DNA of 64,000 nt. Source: Flavobacterium degerlachei (GTDB lineage Bacteria > Bacteroidota > Bacteroidia > Flavobacteriales > Flavobacteriaceae). This document shows positions 16,903-26,525 of the stretch, piece by piece (the first letter of the stretch is position 1; each line of letters opens with the position of its first letter). The position numbers were made by a program, and so were the translations under genes. The DNA lies in NCBI RefSeq assembly GCF_900106645.1, contig NZ_FNMV01000012.1:83078-147077 (forward strand), read 5' to 3'. The notes below the pieces were generated by a model. That model was not told the DNA's origin and made no database searches. It saw only the letters and a program-made list of their open reading frames with translations.

Positions 16903-19317
16903 TTACTGTTTTAAATGTTCGTCTTCCTCTTCGGTCGGTTTGCTTAAAACATCAATTTTTGGCTCGATGAATTCCTGTTTGTTGGCTAGTGATTTATTCA
17001 ATGTCAATACTAAGCATGGCAACAACATAAGGTTTGATAACATTCCGAAAATTAAGGTAACTGCAATCAATCCTCCAAGTGCTACTGTACCTCCAAAATC
17101 AGATAACATAAACACAGAGAATCCAGCAAATAAAACTACTGAAGTATAAAACATACTGATTCCGGACTCTTTTATAGTTGCAAAAACTGATTTTTTAATC
17201 TTCCAGTTGTTGTTTGTCAATTCTTGTCGGTATTGTGCTAGAAAGTGAATGGTGTCATCGACTGAAAGCCCAAACGCAATACTAAATACCAATATAGTCG
17301 ATGGCTTTAGTGGTATTCCGAAATAGCCCATCAGTCCAGCAGTGATCATCAATGGCAGTAAATTTGGAATTAAAGAAACGACTACCATTTTGAAAGAGCG
17401 AAACATGAAAACCATCAACAGCGAGATCAATAAAACGGCAAAAAGCAATGAAGTGATCAAGTTGTCAAGTAAGTATTTTGTTCCTTTTTCAAAAACTAAT
17501 GCTTTTCCTGTCATCACCACTTTATAGCGATCAGCGGGAAATACTTTGTTGATTTTAGTCCAAAGCTTGGTCTCAATTTTCTTCATGTTCCCAGTCTCAA
17601 TGTCTCTCATGAAAGTAGTAATACGAGCTACTTGTCCAGTACTGTCAACATAACTTTTCATGATGTTATTCTTGCTGTCTTTGGTCGCATTTTTAGCGTA
17701 ACCTAAAATAAAGCTTTGTTCTTGAGAAGTAGGTAGATCGTAATATTCAGGATTACCATTATAGTAGGCCTGTTTTGAATATTTAACCAAGTTAAGAATA
17801 GAAATAGGCTTAGAAAGTTCAGGGATTTCCTCAATTGTTTTTTGGAGTTCATCCATCTTTTTCAAGGTTGAGAGCTTCATGACCCCTTTTTTTCTTTTGG
17901 TGTCAATAGTAATTTCAAGAGGCATTATTCCTTCAAATTCTTTTTCAAAGAAAAGAATATCTTTAAAGAAGCCAGTATTTTTTGGCATGTCTTCAATCAA
18001 ACTACCTGATGTTTTAATTTTAAAAGCACCAATGCTACTAACTAAAAACAAAAATATCGCGACAACATATACATAACGTCGGTTGTATTTTACTGTTTTT
18101 TCTATCCAAGAAATGAACACTTTCGTATAATTACGGCTTAAGTGTCTCAAGTGTTTTTCTTTTGGAATAGGTTGGTAGCTATAATAAATAGGGATAATGA
18201 TAAGACATAAAAAGAACAATGCAATAATACTCAGAGAGGATATGATACCAAATTCTCTTAATAACTCACTTTGGGTAATGATAAAAGTGGCAAACCCGGC
18301 TGCAGTAGTCAAGTTCGTCATCAGAGTCGCAGTTCCTACTTTTGTAATTACTCTTTGCAGGGCACGTGCTTTGTTTCCGTGCGCAATGAATTCCTGCTGG
18401 TATTTATTAGTTAGGAAAATGCAATTGGGGATCCCAATAACAATGACAAGTGAAGGTACAAGAGCGGTCAGTACTGTAATCTCAAAATGGAATAATCCAA
18501 GAAGCCCAAAAGTCCACATTACGCCAATTATGACTATAATTATAGAAATTAATGTCGCTCGAAAGGAACGAAAAAAGAAAAAGAAAATAAGAGAAGTGAT
18601 TAATAAAGAGGCACCTATAAACAGACTAATCTCGTCAGTAATACTTCTTGCATTCAATGTTCTTATATACGGCATTCCAGAAACCTTTAAATCGATGCCC
18701 GTTTCTTTTTCAAAAGCTTCAATTTTCGGGATAAAATCATTGATTATGTAATCCTTACGGTGTAGTGTGTTTACAATCTCCTTATCTAAGTAAATTGCTG
18801 ATCGAATGGTTCCATTCTTTTTATTGAAAAGTAATCCTTCGTAAAAAGGCATTTTTTCAAGCAACTCTTTTTTTATTGATGTAAGATACTCTTGGTTTAT
18901 AGTCTTACTTTGATCTACAAAAGGAACTAATTCAAAAGTTTGAAGGCTGTCGTTTTTTTGAAGTTTCTTCAAGTCACTGATGGAAACGATTAAATCTATT
19001 TCTTTTTGAGACTTGATATCATTCATTAATTTATCCCAGGCAGCAAATGCTTTTGGAGTAAAAAAAGTATCGTCCTTAACTCCTACGACAATTAAATTCC
19101 CCTCTTCGCCAAACATATCCAAAAAGGCATTGTATTCTTTATTTACAATGTGAGTATCAGGAAGTAAATTAGCTTCTGTAAAAGAAAACCGAATGTTTTT
19201 CCATTGCAAGGCCAAAAAGATGGTTATTAAAACAATAATACCAAGTATAACGATTCTGTTTTTAAGCACTATTCTGGCGATAAGTTCCCAAAAACCTGCT
19301 TTTAATTTCTTTTTCAT
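16903..19317 (-). CDS. RND-superfamily transporter, MMPL/HAE3 type
   Basis: An 804-residue protein with two repeats of one plus five membrane segments, each preceded by a large periplasmic domain. The second repeat carries FSIAFGLSVDDTIHFLAQYRQ with the Asp residues expected for proton coupling. The first has FFFRSFRATLISIIIV and PSLVIVIGIPNCIFLTNKYQ. HAE3/MMPL proteins move lipids, hopanoids or hydrophobic compounds across the inner membrane without a fused outer-membrane channel. I start at the ATG at 19317 (MKKKLKAGFW); the upstream ATG would add a non-family 16-residue stretch. Confidence 0.88.
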   Translation of the reverse strand: MKKKLKAGFWELIARIVLKNRIVILGIIVLITIFLALQWKNIRFSFTEANLLPDTHIVNKEYNAFLDMFGEEGNLIVVGVKDDTFFTPKAFAAWDKLMNDIKSQKEIDLIVSISDLKKLQKNDSLQTFELVPFVDQSKTINQEYLTSIKKELLEKMPFYEGLLFNKKNGTIRSAIYLDKEIVNTLHRKDYIINDFIPKIEAFEKETGIDLKVSGMPYIRTLNARSITDEISLFIGASLLITSLIFFFFFRSFRATLISIIIVIIGVMWTFGLLGLFHFEITVLTALVPSLVIVIGIPNCIFLTNKYQQEFIAHGNKARALQRVITKVGTATLMTNLTTAAGFATFIITQSELLREFGIISSLSIIALFFLCLIIIPIYYSYQPIPKEKHLRHLSRNYTKVFISWIEKTVKYNRRYVYVVAIFLFLVSSIGAFKIKTSGSLIEDMPKNTGFFKDILFFEKEFEGIMPLEITIDTKRKKGVMKLSTLKKMDELQKTIEEIPELSKPISILNLVKYSKQAYYNGNPEYYDLPTSQEQSFILGYAKNATKDSKNNIMKSYVDSTGQVARITTFMRDIETGNMKKIETKLWTKINKVFPADRYKVVMTGKALVFEKGTKYLLDNLITSLLFAVLLISLLMVFMFRSFKMVVVSLIPNLLPLMITAGLMGYFGIPLKPSTILVFSIAFGLSVDDTIHFLAQYRQELTNNNWKIKKSVFATIKESGISMFYTSVVLFAGFSVFMLSDFGGTVALGGLIAVTLIFGMLSNLMLLPCLVLTLNKSLANKQEFIEPKIDVLSKPTEEEDEHLKQ

Positions 19318-19515
19318 AAATGTTTTAAAATGGGTGCAAATGTAGTGAAAACGAGTGCTAAACATGAAATTTCTTCAAAGTTTTTTGTGCCATTTTAAAG
19401 CTAAAGACTTGTTTTTTAATTTCATGAAAAAGTTAATTTGAGTGTTGTAAAAGATATGTTAGAATTTCACATCTTTGTGTGGGTTTTAAAATGACTTAGC
19501 TATAATAAAAGGAAT

Positions 19516-21786
19516 ATGAGAAAATATAAAAACACCTTGTTTTATTTTAGTGTAACCGGTGGATTCACCGTTTTAATTTATTGGATACTCACAAGAGGGA
19601 AACAACTTGAAAGAGGGAAAATTGCGACTGCTTCAGATGCTGGGAGTAGCACTTGGAATGAATTCGTGACATCACTTCAGCATAACTTTCAAGATCCATT
19701 AGCCATACTTTTGGCACAGATTGTAATGATAATTTTAGTGGCCAGACTTTTTGGATGGATTTTCAAAAAGATAGGACAGCCAACGGTTATTGGAGAAATT
19801 ATTGCTGGAATTGTTCTCGGACCTTCTCTCGTAGGATTCTATTTTCCAGATTTTTCTGCGGCTTTGTTTCCAGTTGAATCGTTGGGGAATCTAAAATTCC
19901 TAAGTCAAATAGGATTGATTCTTTTCATGTTTGTGATTGGAATGGAGCTTGATATTAAAATTCTTAAAAATAAGGCTAGCGAAGCAATCGTAATTAGTCA
20001 TGCTAGTATCGTGATTCCTTTTGCATTGGGAATTGGTCTGTCTTATTTCGTTTACAATAAGTTTGCTCCTGAAGGAGTAGAGTTTCTTTCCTTTAGTTTA
20101 TTTATGGGAATCGCCATGAGTATAACCGCTTTTCCGGTATTGGCACGAATAGTTCAGGAAAGAGGGATTCATAAAACGAAATTGGGTGCAATAGTAATTA
20201 CTTGTGCTGCGGCTGATGATATTACAGCTTGGTGTCTTCTGGCAGTAGTAATTGCGATAGTAAAAGCCGGAAATTTTCTAGGTTCTTTATATGTGATTTC
20301 GCTGGCGGTGCTTTATGTACTCGCCATGATTTTTATTGTAAAACCATTTTTGAAAAGAATTGGGGATTTATATGGTTCAAAAGATAGTATTGGGAAACCA
20401 GTAATGGCAATTTTCTTTTTGTTTTTAATTCTGTCATCTTATGCAACCGAAGTAATTGGGATTCATGCACTCTTTGGAGCTTTTATGATGGGATCTATTA
20501 TGCCGGATGTTTCTAAATTCAGAATGATATTTATAGAAAAAGTAGAGGATGTTGCAGTTATTCTTTTGCTGCCTTTATTTTTTGTGTACACAGGATTACA
20601 AACAGAAATTGGACTTATCAATGATCCTTATTTATGGAAAATAACCGCAGCGATTATTGCAGTTGCAGTTGTTGGAAAATTTCTAGGTAGTGCATTGGCT
20701 GCAAGATTTGTGGGACAAAATTGGAAAGATAGTTTAACCATTGGTGCTTTAATGAATACAAGAGGACTTATGGAATTGATCGTGCTAAATATAGGATTGG
20801 AGCTAAAAGTTCTAACTCCAGAAGTGTTTGCGATGATGGTAATAATGGCATTAGTAACGACTTTTATGACGGGTCCAGCATTGGATTTTATCAATTTTAT
20901 TTTTAAAAATAAAGATGTCATAGAACCCGAAGAAGTTGCGACTCACAAAAAATATCGAATACTGATTTCATTTGGAAATAATGAGAAAGGTAAATCGTTA
21001 CTGCGATTGGCGAATAGTTTGACAAAAAAACAAAAAAACAGTTCTGACATAACTGCGATGCATTTATCAGTGAGTGATGAGTTGCATTCTTTCAATATGG
21101 AGGAAAAAGAAAAAAGCAGTTTTGAGCCTATTTTTGAAGAATCAAAGGAGTTAAACCTAAATATTTCAACAATTTTTAAGGTCACCAATGATATAGAAAC
21201 TGAAATTGTAGATGTTGCCAATCATGGGGATTATGATTTGTTATTGGTAGGCTTGGGTAAATCTATTTTTGAAGGAACATTACTGGGTAGAGTAGTAGGA
21301 TTTACTACTAGAATTATTAATCCGGATCGCTTGATTGATAAATTCACGGGAAAGGAAGGTCTATTTGAAAATTCTCCTTTTGATGAAAGAACCAGGCAAA
21401 TTGTAGCCAAAACAAAATTGCCATTGGGAATCTTGATTGATAAAGAATTTCAGGAAATAGACCGGGTTTTTATTCCCGTTTTTAAATCGGAGGATGCTTT
21501 CTTAATTGATTACGCTCAAAAATTAATTAATAACAACAATTCTAAGGTTGTGATTTTAGATGCCAATAATCATGTTCAAAATAATTTTGTATTGCAGAGC
21601 GCTGTTAATTCATTAGAACAAAAACATGCTAGTAACATTGAAGTAATAAGTGACAAAACGGTAAGTTTAGCGTTCTTAGAAAAACAAGATTTAATGCTAA
21701 TAAGCCTTGAAAGTTGGAAAACTTTGTTGGATTCTGATAGTGACTGGTTGATTGGAGTGCCTTCAGTATTGATTCTAAAATCGTAA
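19516..21786 (+). CDS. CPA2-family cation:proton antiporter with C-terminal cytoplasmic domain
   Basis: A 756-residue protein. One extra N-terminal membrane segment is followed by a Na+/H+-exchanger domain of about 12 segments (residues ~60-450). Family signatures are TVIGEIIAGIVLGPSLVG, MSITAFPVLARI and the ion-binding AADDITAW. The C-terminal ~300 residues are cytoplasmic and contain two alpha/beta segments resembling universal-stress-protein domains (DLLLVGLGKSIFEGT; LPLGILIDKEFQEIDRVFIPV). It probably exchanges Na+ or K+ for protons; the ion is uncertain. A strong hairpin follows at 21794-21828. Confidence 0.88.
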   Translation: MRKYKNTLFYFSVTGGFTVLIYWILTRGKQLERGKIATASDAGSSTWNEFVTSLQHNFQDPLAILLAQIVMIILVARLFGWIFKKIGQPTVIGEIIAGIVLGPSLVGFYFPDFSAALFPVESLGNLKFLSQIGLILFMFVIGMELDIKILKNKASEAIVISHASIVIPFALGIGLSYFVYNKFAPEGVEFLSFSLFMGIAMSITAFPVLARIVQERGIHKTKLGAIVITCAAADDITAWCLLAVVIAIVKAGNFLGSLYVISLAVLYVLAMIFIVKPFLKRIGDLYGSKDSIGKPVMAIFFLFLILSSYATEVIGIHALFGAFMMGSIMPDVSKFRMIFIEKVEDVAVILLLPLFFVYTGLQTEIGLINDPYLWKITAAIIAVAVVGKFLGSALAARFVGQNWKDSLTIGALMNTRGLMELIVLNIGLELKVLTPEVFAMMVIMALVTTFMTGPALDFINFIFKNKDVIEPEEVATHKKYRILISFGNNEKGKSLLRLANSLTKKQKNSSDITAMHLSVSDELHSFNMEEKEKSSFEPIFEESKELNLNISTIFKVTNDIETEIVDVANHGDYDLLLVGLGKSIFEGTLLGRVVGFTTRIINPDRLIDKFTGKEGLFENSPFDERTRQIVAKTKLPLGILIDKEFQEIDRVFIPVFKSEDAFLIDYAQKLINNNNSKVVILDANNHVQNNFVLQSAVNSLEQKHASNIEVISDKTVSLAFLEKQDLMLISLESWKTLLDSDSDWLIGVPSVLILKS

Positions 21787-21793
21787 TAAAAAA

Positions 21794-21828
21794 AATATCC
21801 GTCTCATTATTTAAACGAGACGGATATT
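21794..21828. terminator. Bidirectional terminator between the antiporter and frr
   Basis: A perfect 12-bp stem (AATATCCGTCTC with GAGACGGATATT) and an 11-nt loop lie between two convergent genes, with an A-run on the left and A/T tracts on the right. Confidence 0.8.
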
Positions 21829-21847
21829 AATTCTAAATTTAAGAAAG

Positions 21848-22411
21848 TTAAACCTTCATGATGTCTGCTTCTTTCGCAACAAGAAGTTCATCTACTTTCC
21901 TGATGAAACTGTTAGTTAAATTTTGAACTTCGTCTTCGGCACTTTTGCAAATGTCTTCAGATGTTCCGTCTTTTTCTAATTTTTTAATCTCTGTATTCGC
22001 ATCTTTACGAGCGTTTCTGATACCAACTTTAGCATCTTCTGATTCTACTTTAGCTTGTTTTGCAAGATCACGTCTTCTTTCCTCAGTCAATGCAGGAACA
22101 CTTATGATAATTACGTCACCATTGTTCATTGGATTAAAGCCAATGTTTGCTATCATAATTGCTTTTTCGATAGGGTGTAGCATATTTTTTTCAAATGGCT
22201 GCAAAGTTATCGTTCTTGCGTCAGGAACGCTGATTTTAGAAACTTGCGAAAGCGGCGTAGCCGAACCGTAATAATCTACAAAAACACTTCCTAGCATTGC
22301 TGGAGATGCTTTTCCTGCACGAATATTTAAAAATTCTTTTTCTAAGTGAGCAATTGAACCATTCATTGATTCTTTGGTGCTATCTAATATAAATTCAATT
22401 TCTTCAGTCAT
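21848..22411 (-). CDS. frr: Ribosome recycling factor
   Basis: A 187-residue RRF with the typical three-helix tail and small beta/alpha domain. Recognisable words are FLNIRAGKASPAML, YYGSATPLSQVSKISVPDARTI, ITLQPFEKNML and RRRDLAKQAK. With EF-G it splits post-termination ribosomes. The gene sits 76 nt downstream of pyrH on the same strand, the usual pyrH-frr order in many bacteria. Confidence 0.97.
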   Translation of the reverse strand: MTEEIEFILDSTKESMNGSIAHLEKEFLNIRAGKASPAMLGSVFVDYYGSATPLSQVSKISVPDARTITLQPFEKNMLHPIEKAIMIANIGFNPMNNGDVIIISVPALTEERRRDLAKQAKVESEDAKVGIRNARKDANTEIKKLEKDGTSEDICKSAEDEVQNLTNSFIRKVDELLVAKEADIMKV

Positions 22412-22424
22412 AACTTTTTATTTA

Positions 22425-22487
22425 GTGGTCAGCGGTCAGTTCGTAGTGATCAGTTTTTACTGCAAAGTGAACACTGAATGCTGCTAA
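22425..22487. repeat. Degenerate GTGGTCAG/GTGATCAG spacer in the pyrH-frr gap
   Basis: The gap contains repeated words close to GGTCAG and GATCAGT, with a mirrored GTGAACACTGAAT. It is probably intergenic repeat debris. I see no terminator or clear promoter. Confidence 0.35.
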
Positions 22488-23195
22488 CTATATATTTACT
22501 ACGGTTCCTATGTTTTCTCCTTCACAGATTTTCTCAAGGTTTCCTTGTTTATTCATGTCGAAAATTACAATAGGCAATTTGTTTTCTTGGCTTAAAGTGA
22601 AAGCAGTCGAGTCCATTACGTTTAATCCTTTTTTAATTACGTCTTCAAATGAAATGAAGTCGAATTTTACTGCAGTCGCATTTTTCTCTGGGTCTGAATC
22701 ATAAACACCATCTACTCTGGTTCCTTTCAAAATCACATCAGCATGAATTTCAACACCACGTAAAACGGCTGCTGTATCTGTTGTGAAATAAGGGTTTCCG
22801 GTTCCAGCTCCAAAAATCACGATTCTACCTTTTTCAAGGTGGCGAACTGCTCTTCTTTTTATATAAGGTTCAGCAATAGCTTCAATTTTTAACGCAGTTT
22901 GCAAACGAGTAAGCATTCCTTTGTCTTCAAGTGCTCCTTGTAAAGCCATTCCGTTAATAACAGTGGCAAGCATTCCCATATAATCTCCTTGTACTCTATC
23001 CATTCCGTTGCTGGCACCAGCAACTCCTCTGAAAATATTTCCACCACCTATCACAATGGCTATTTCTACCCCTTTGTCGTGAATCTTTTTGATTTCTTCG
23101 GCATATTCAGCTAATCTCACCGGGTCAATTCCGTATTGTCTATCGCCCATTAAAGCTTCGCCACTTAATTTCAGAAGAATTCTTTTATATTTCAT
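22488..23195 (-). CDS. pyrH: UMP kinase
   Basis: A 235-residue amino-acid-kinase-fold enzyme that phosphorylates UMP to UDP. Signatures are [13 protein letters not shown] at the N-terminus, [12 protein letters not shown], the [17 protein letters not shown] helix, [13 protein letters not shown] and [10 protein letters not shown]. The length is standard. It is followed by frr, forming the conserved pyrH-frr pair. Confidence 0.97.
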   Translation of the reverse strand: MKYKRILLKLSGEALMGDRQYGIDPVRLAEYAEEIKKIHDKGVEIAIVIGGGNIFRGVAGASNGMDRVQGDYMGMLATVINGMALQGALEDKGMLTRLQTALKIEAIAEPYIKRRAVRHLEKGRIVIFGAGTGNPYFTTDTAAVLRGVEIHADVILKGTRVDGVYDSDPEKNATAVKFDFISFEDVIKKGLNVMDSTAFTLSQENKLPIVIFDMNKQGNLEKICEGENIGTVVNI

Positions 23196-23263
23196 GTGTT
23201 TGTTGAGTTGTTTCGTGCAAATATAGTCATATTCTTTTTTTTTGAAATAGTGTCGCCTAAATT

Positions 23264-24043
23264 TTATAGATTAAGTTTTTCATAGGAGCTTTTGGCTGCC
23301 TCGTATCCAATGTTGAAAATAGCATCCATTTTAAGTTTATTCATTTCAAATGTGCTGTAAAGGCTCAACTCTTTTGGTTCAATAAGCCAATCGCAGATGT
23401 TGAATTTCTGTAAATTTGTATTTGCCGAAAGAATATCAAAAGCTCTGGAGGTAACTGCCCTTATTGAATTTAAGTCTTTGGCTTCTATTTTTTGAATGGG
23501 ACTTACGTAAACACCAATTATGGTTTCGCATTGACCTTGTAGAATATCTGTTGGAAAATGATTTAAAATTCCACCGTCACTATAATGTTCTCCTGCTATT
23601 TCAAAAGGAGAGATTACTCCAGGAAATGCTGAAGAGGCTAGAAGAGCATCAATGATTTTTGTGTCGGAGTCAAAAATTTTTAGTCTTCCTCTGACCATAT
23701 CTGTTGCAGTAATAAGTGTAGGGATACTTAATTCTCCAATTACCGCATCCTTAAAAATAGCGTGGAAATTATGTTTAAATGAATCTGAATCGATAAAACC
23801 AGCTTTTTTAAAAGTAAAATGTCTCCAATGGAAAAGATATATGGATTTAAAGAAATCTAATATTTCATCAGGCGTCTTACCCCAAGCATACAATGCGCCA
23901 ACAATTGACCCAGCACTTGTTCCTGCAATGCGGCTTGGTCGAATATTTTTTTCTTCCAAGAATTTTATTGCTCCAGCGTGAGCTAAACCTTTCGATCCGC
24001 CACCAGAGAGCGCGAGACCAATCGATTTTGAAGTTAATTCCAT
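23264..24043 (-). CDS. Patatin-like phospholipase
   Basis: A 259-residue protein with the three patatin elements: oxyanion loop GGGSKG (residues 14-19), nucleophile elbow GTSAG (Ser43) and the DGG dyad motif in [12 protein letters not shown]. It is probably a cytoplasmic or membrane-associated lipid acyl hydrolase related to RssA-type proteins; there is no signal peptide. I start at the ATG at 24043 ([16 protein letters not shown]); the longer frame to 24166 overlaps the divergent gene's start and has no family support. Confidence 0.85.
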   Translation of the reverse strand: MELTSKSIGLALSGGGSKGLAHAGAIKFLEEKNIRPSRIAGTSAGSIVGALYAWGKTPDEILDFFKSIYLFHWRHFTFKKAGFIDSDSFKHNFHAIFKDAVIGELSIPTLITATDMVRGRLKIFDSDTKIIDALLASSAFPGVISPFEIAGEHYSDGGILNHFPTDILQGQCETIIGVYVSPIQKIEAKDLNSIRAVTSRAFDILSANTNLQKFNICDWLIEPKELSLYSTFEMNKLKMDAIFNIGYEAAKSSYEKLNL

Positions 24044-24153
24044 CTTCAGTTGTTTGTTTTTTATAAAATTACACTTTTTCTTTATTTGGAACTGAGTTTT
24101 ATCATATTTAAACCAACTAATTTGGTTTAACTTTACCTGAAAAAATAATAAAT

Positions 24154-24771
24154 ATGAAAATCGCAATCGGCAAAGCTTTATTTAAGAGTCATTCGTATTC
24201 AGAATACAGAAAACTGGTGTCTGATTTGTTACGAAGTGAGAAATCTACAGGAAAGGAACAATCACCAGAATTGACAAATTACAGTGGTTTAAACGAAACC
24301 CGTATGAATCGTTTGGAGAAAACAATGAAAATATCAGAAGGGATTGTTGAAAACTTGAAGTCCTTGAAAAACGAATACATATGGTTAGTTATTTCAGAAG
24401 GCTGGTGTGGTGATGCCGCGCAATTGCTGCCTATTTTTGATAAAATGGCTACTGCTTCTGAAGGTAAAATAGAGCTAAAAATTGTTTTGCGAGATGAAAA
24501 TGAAGAGTTGATGAATTTGTTTTTAACAAATAAAGCAAAGGCCATTCCTAAGTTGATTGTTATAAATAGAGAAACGGGTGGAGCTCTTGCTCACTGGGGT
24601 CCAAGACCAAAGGGTGCTGCGGATTTAATTACTAATTATAAAAAGGAACATGGGGTAATTGATGAGACTGTAAAAACAGACCTACAATTGTGGTATTTGC
24701 ATGATAAAGGTTTGTCTACCCAACTTGAAATTAACGAGATGATGCTTGATTTAGATTCGCAGGTTGATTAA
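24154..24771 (+). CDS. Thioredoxin-fold protein
   Basis: A 205-residue cytoplasmic protein whose central part (about residues 75-150) has a thioredoxin fold. The active-site position reads SEGWCGDAAQLLP, with only one Cys (WC-G-D) instead of CxxC, followed by AIPKLIVINRETG at the cis-proline position. Single-cysteine thioredoxin-like proteins of this type are common in Bacteroidota. Its role could be thiol binding rather than dithiol reduction. The 3' end overlaps the convergent gene at 24768 by 4 bp. Confidence 0.75.
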   Translation: MKIAIGKALFKSHSYSEYRKLVSDLLRSEKSTGKEQSPELTNYSGLNETRMNRLEKTMKISEGIVENLKSLKNEYIWLVISEGWCGDAAQLLPIFDKMATASEGKIELKIVLRDENEELMNLFLTNKAKAIPKLIVINRETGGALAHWGPRPKGAADLITNYKKEHGVIDETVKTDLQLWYLHDKGLSTQLEINEMMLDLDSQVD

Positions 24772-25298
24772 AAACTGACTAAGGATAATCCAAGACCGAT
24801 GCTTCCGGCTTCTTTTTGATTGTTTATGGGGATGCCAAAACCGCTAACCTCTATAAATAGCAAAAGGTCGTCGGAGGTTTGAAGTCCTAGGCTTATTTTT
24901 CTATACTCGCCGGTTAAGTCTCCTCGTCCTAATGCGATTGTTTTTCCTAATCCCAGTTGAAGAGTGATTCGGGTTTCTTCTCCTATTTTAGGACTAAGTC
25001 TAAAATTAGCAAAGATAGGTGCAATGACTAATTTATCAGTCCATTTCCATTCTAAGCCAGTATGAATACCAAGGCCAATCCATTTATGATAATGAATTCC
25101 GTAGCCTATTTTACTACCTATTCCGTTTGGTATAAACCAGTTTCCTTTTTCATTTGTATAAGGATCAATTTCGTCTCTATCTGGATTTCCTATTAAGGGA
25201 AGATTAATGTCAAATTGAAAGTAAGTGTTTTTGTTGTTTTGTGCATTAGCGACTGAACTGAAAAGAAAAAGGCATAAAACCAGTTTTAGTAATTTCAC
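24768..25298 (-). CDS. Exported protein, probable small outer-membrane beta-barrel
   Basis: A 176-residue protein with a signal peptide (MKLLKLVLCLFLFSSVANAQ). Alternating short beta-strand patterns follow, with aromatic residues (GSKIGYGIHYHKWIGLGIHTGLEWKW; FRLSPKIGEETRI), and the C-terminus ends in alternating hydrophobics (IGLGLSLVSF), as outer-membrane barrels do. I do not recognise the family. A role as a small porin-like or adhesion-related barrel is inferred only from this pattern. Confidence 0.65.
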   Translation of the reverse strand: MKLLKLVLCLFLFSSVANAQNNKNTYFQFDINLPLIGNPDRDEIDPYTNEKGNWFIPNGIGSKIGYGIHYHKWIGLGIHTGLEWKWTDKLVIAPIFANFRLSPKIGEETRITLQLGLGKTIALGRGDLTGEYRKISLGLQTSDDLLLFIEVSGFGIPINNQKEAGSIGLGLSLVSF

Positions 25299-25579
25299 AA
25301 TAGTAATTGTTTTAGTCTGTTTTTTTTAATAAGGCAATTTGGTCTAGTGTGTTTAAATTCATAAGTGGTTATATGTTTTGATTGAACTAATAAAACCAAT
25401 GACGATAATACTCATATTTATTCTTAAAACACAATTCAAAGTATGAAGATAGCTACTTTTTGTAAACCAGTTTATTTTAAAATTAAGAAATCACTATAGG
25501 AATACTTCCTCAGTATAGCTTTGAGGGTGAAATTGTAGGCTATTGTGTTTGGTGTTTAAATCCCAAAGGTTAATATACG

Positions 25580-25812
25580 TTTAGTCGTAAGTTTCTTGTA
25601 GTTAGTCGATTAATTTTTATTTTTCAAAAATAAAACTGTAGGTTAGTAATAGTAAGTCAAACCAAGTCTACTATAATATAATTTCCTTTTTTATTGGTGT
25701 CTAGATATTATTTTACATTTCAATAAACGTCATTATGAAAAAGTTATTTAATAAGTTTTGTGATTTTTTAATGAATTTCCTATTTGAAGATGAAGATTAT
25801 AGTATATATTAA
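25580..25812 (+). repeat. Diverged duplication, copy 1 (with tiny ORF)
   Basis: The segment pairs with 26181-26412. Shared landmarks in order are TTTAG..TAAGTTTCT, GTTAGT.-ATTAA, AACCA.GTCTACTAT, and TTTTTTATTGGTGT, then the 25-codon ORF. The conserved tract covers about 150 bp before the ORF and stops at its stop codon. Confidence 0.6.
25735..25812 (+). CDS. Tiny ORF, 25-residue amphipathic peptide, copy A
   Basis: ATG at 25735, TAA at 25810-25812. The peptide starts MKKLFNKFCDFLMNFLF and ends EDEDYSIY. Residues 2-17 form an amphipathic helix pattern with L4, F5, F8, F11, L12, F15, L16 on one face and K, N, D on the other; the tail is acidic. A second ORF with the same length and 16 of 25 identical residues lies exactly 600 bp downstream. 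Codon changes at L4, L12 and L16 are synonymous, and 9/11 changes are aromatic-like, which suggests selection on the peptide. No family is recognised. Confidence 0.5.
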   Translation: MKKLFNKFCDFLMNFLFEDEDYSIY

Positions 25813-26180
25813 ACTCTTTGTTGTTAGAAATTTATAATTAAAAGTACTGTTGATTCAAAGAGAATTGATTTTGCTTTACAAATAAGTGATTAGAGATTGT
25901 TTAAGATGATCCATATTTAATTCTTAATAACTCCCAATCTGAGATTTTAGTTCGGTAGTAAAAATTGTCAGGAGGAAATCAGATTTACTTTAGCGTTCAA
26001 AATAGAATGTAAGGGAACGAGTATAAGTTGCATATAACACAAATATTCTTAAAGTCAAGTTGTCGGGCAATACTAGACGAGTAATTTTAAATTAGTAGCT
26101 GTTATTTTTTTTGTAGGGCTCATTTGTTCGTGCAAACGAACTCTGTTTTATTTATTTCTAAATTCTTAATTGAAACAGGT
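25813..26180. other. Gap between the two tiny ORFs
   Basis: There is no ORF with family support. One small hairpin, GTTCGT-GCAA-ACGAAC (26126-26141), precedes copy B and is followed by TCTGTTTTATTTA. It could end a transcript from copy A or be a regulatory element. The part upstream of copy A (25299-25579) holds nothing I can assign. Confidence 0.3.
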
Positions 26181-26412
26181 ATTTAGAATAAGTTTCTATG
26201 CGTTAGTTAATTAAGTTTTGTTTTTTTAAAAAAAAAGTGTAATTTAGTGTCCGCCAACCACGTCTACTATTTTCTATTTGATTTACTTTTTTATTGGTGT
26301 TAATATATTGTTTCACAATTTAAAAAACATCACTATGAAAAAGCTATTTGAAAAGTTTTATGATTATTTGTCTAATTTCCTGTTTGGAGGTGAGAACATA
26401 AGTAATTATTAA
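26181..26412 (+). repeat. Diverged duplication, copy 2 (with tiny ORF)
   Basis: Counterpart of 25580-25812. The best-preserved stretch runs from AACCACGTCTACTAT through TTTTTTATTGGTGT to the tiny ORF. Spacing between upstream word and ATG is the same in both copies, so the conserved leader may carry the promoter or a translation signal. Confidence 0.6.
26335..26412 (+). CDS. Tiny ORF, 25-residue amphipathic peptide, copy B
   Basis: ATG at 26335, TAA at 26410-26412. The peptide starts MKKLFEKFYDYLSNFLF and ends GGENISNY. It aligns without gaps to copy A (16/25 identical; C9/Y9 and F11/Y11 differ). The polar face carries K2, K3, E6, K7, D10, S13, N14 and the other face is aromatic/leucine. It could be a membrane-surface peptide, a toxin-like peptide or a regulatory small protein; sequence alone cannot decide. 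A hairpin follows 56 nt later at 26468. Confidence 0.5.
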   Translation: MKKLFEKFYDYLSNFLFGGENISNY

Positions 26413-26467
26413 ACCAGTGGTGCACAGCCACATAGACAAAATGAATATGGTATAAAAATACTTTGAT

Positions 26468-26516
26468 TAAAAAAAACACATTACAAATTCAGTTTTGAAT
26501 TTTGTAATGTGTTTTT
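26468..26516. terminator. Terminator downstream of truB
   Basis: An A-rich arm with ACACATTACAAA-TTC pairs with GAATTTTGTAATGTGT (one bulge) and ends in five T on either strand. It lies directly after the truB stop (26526, minus strand) and could also serve the tiny ORF on the plus strand. Confidence 0.75.
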
Positions 26517-26525
26517 GCTTTTTGA

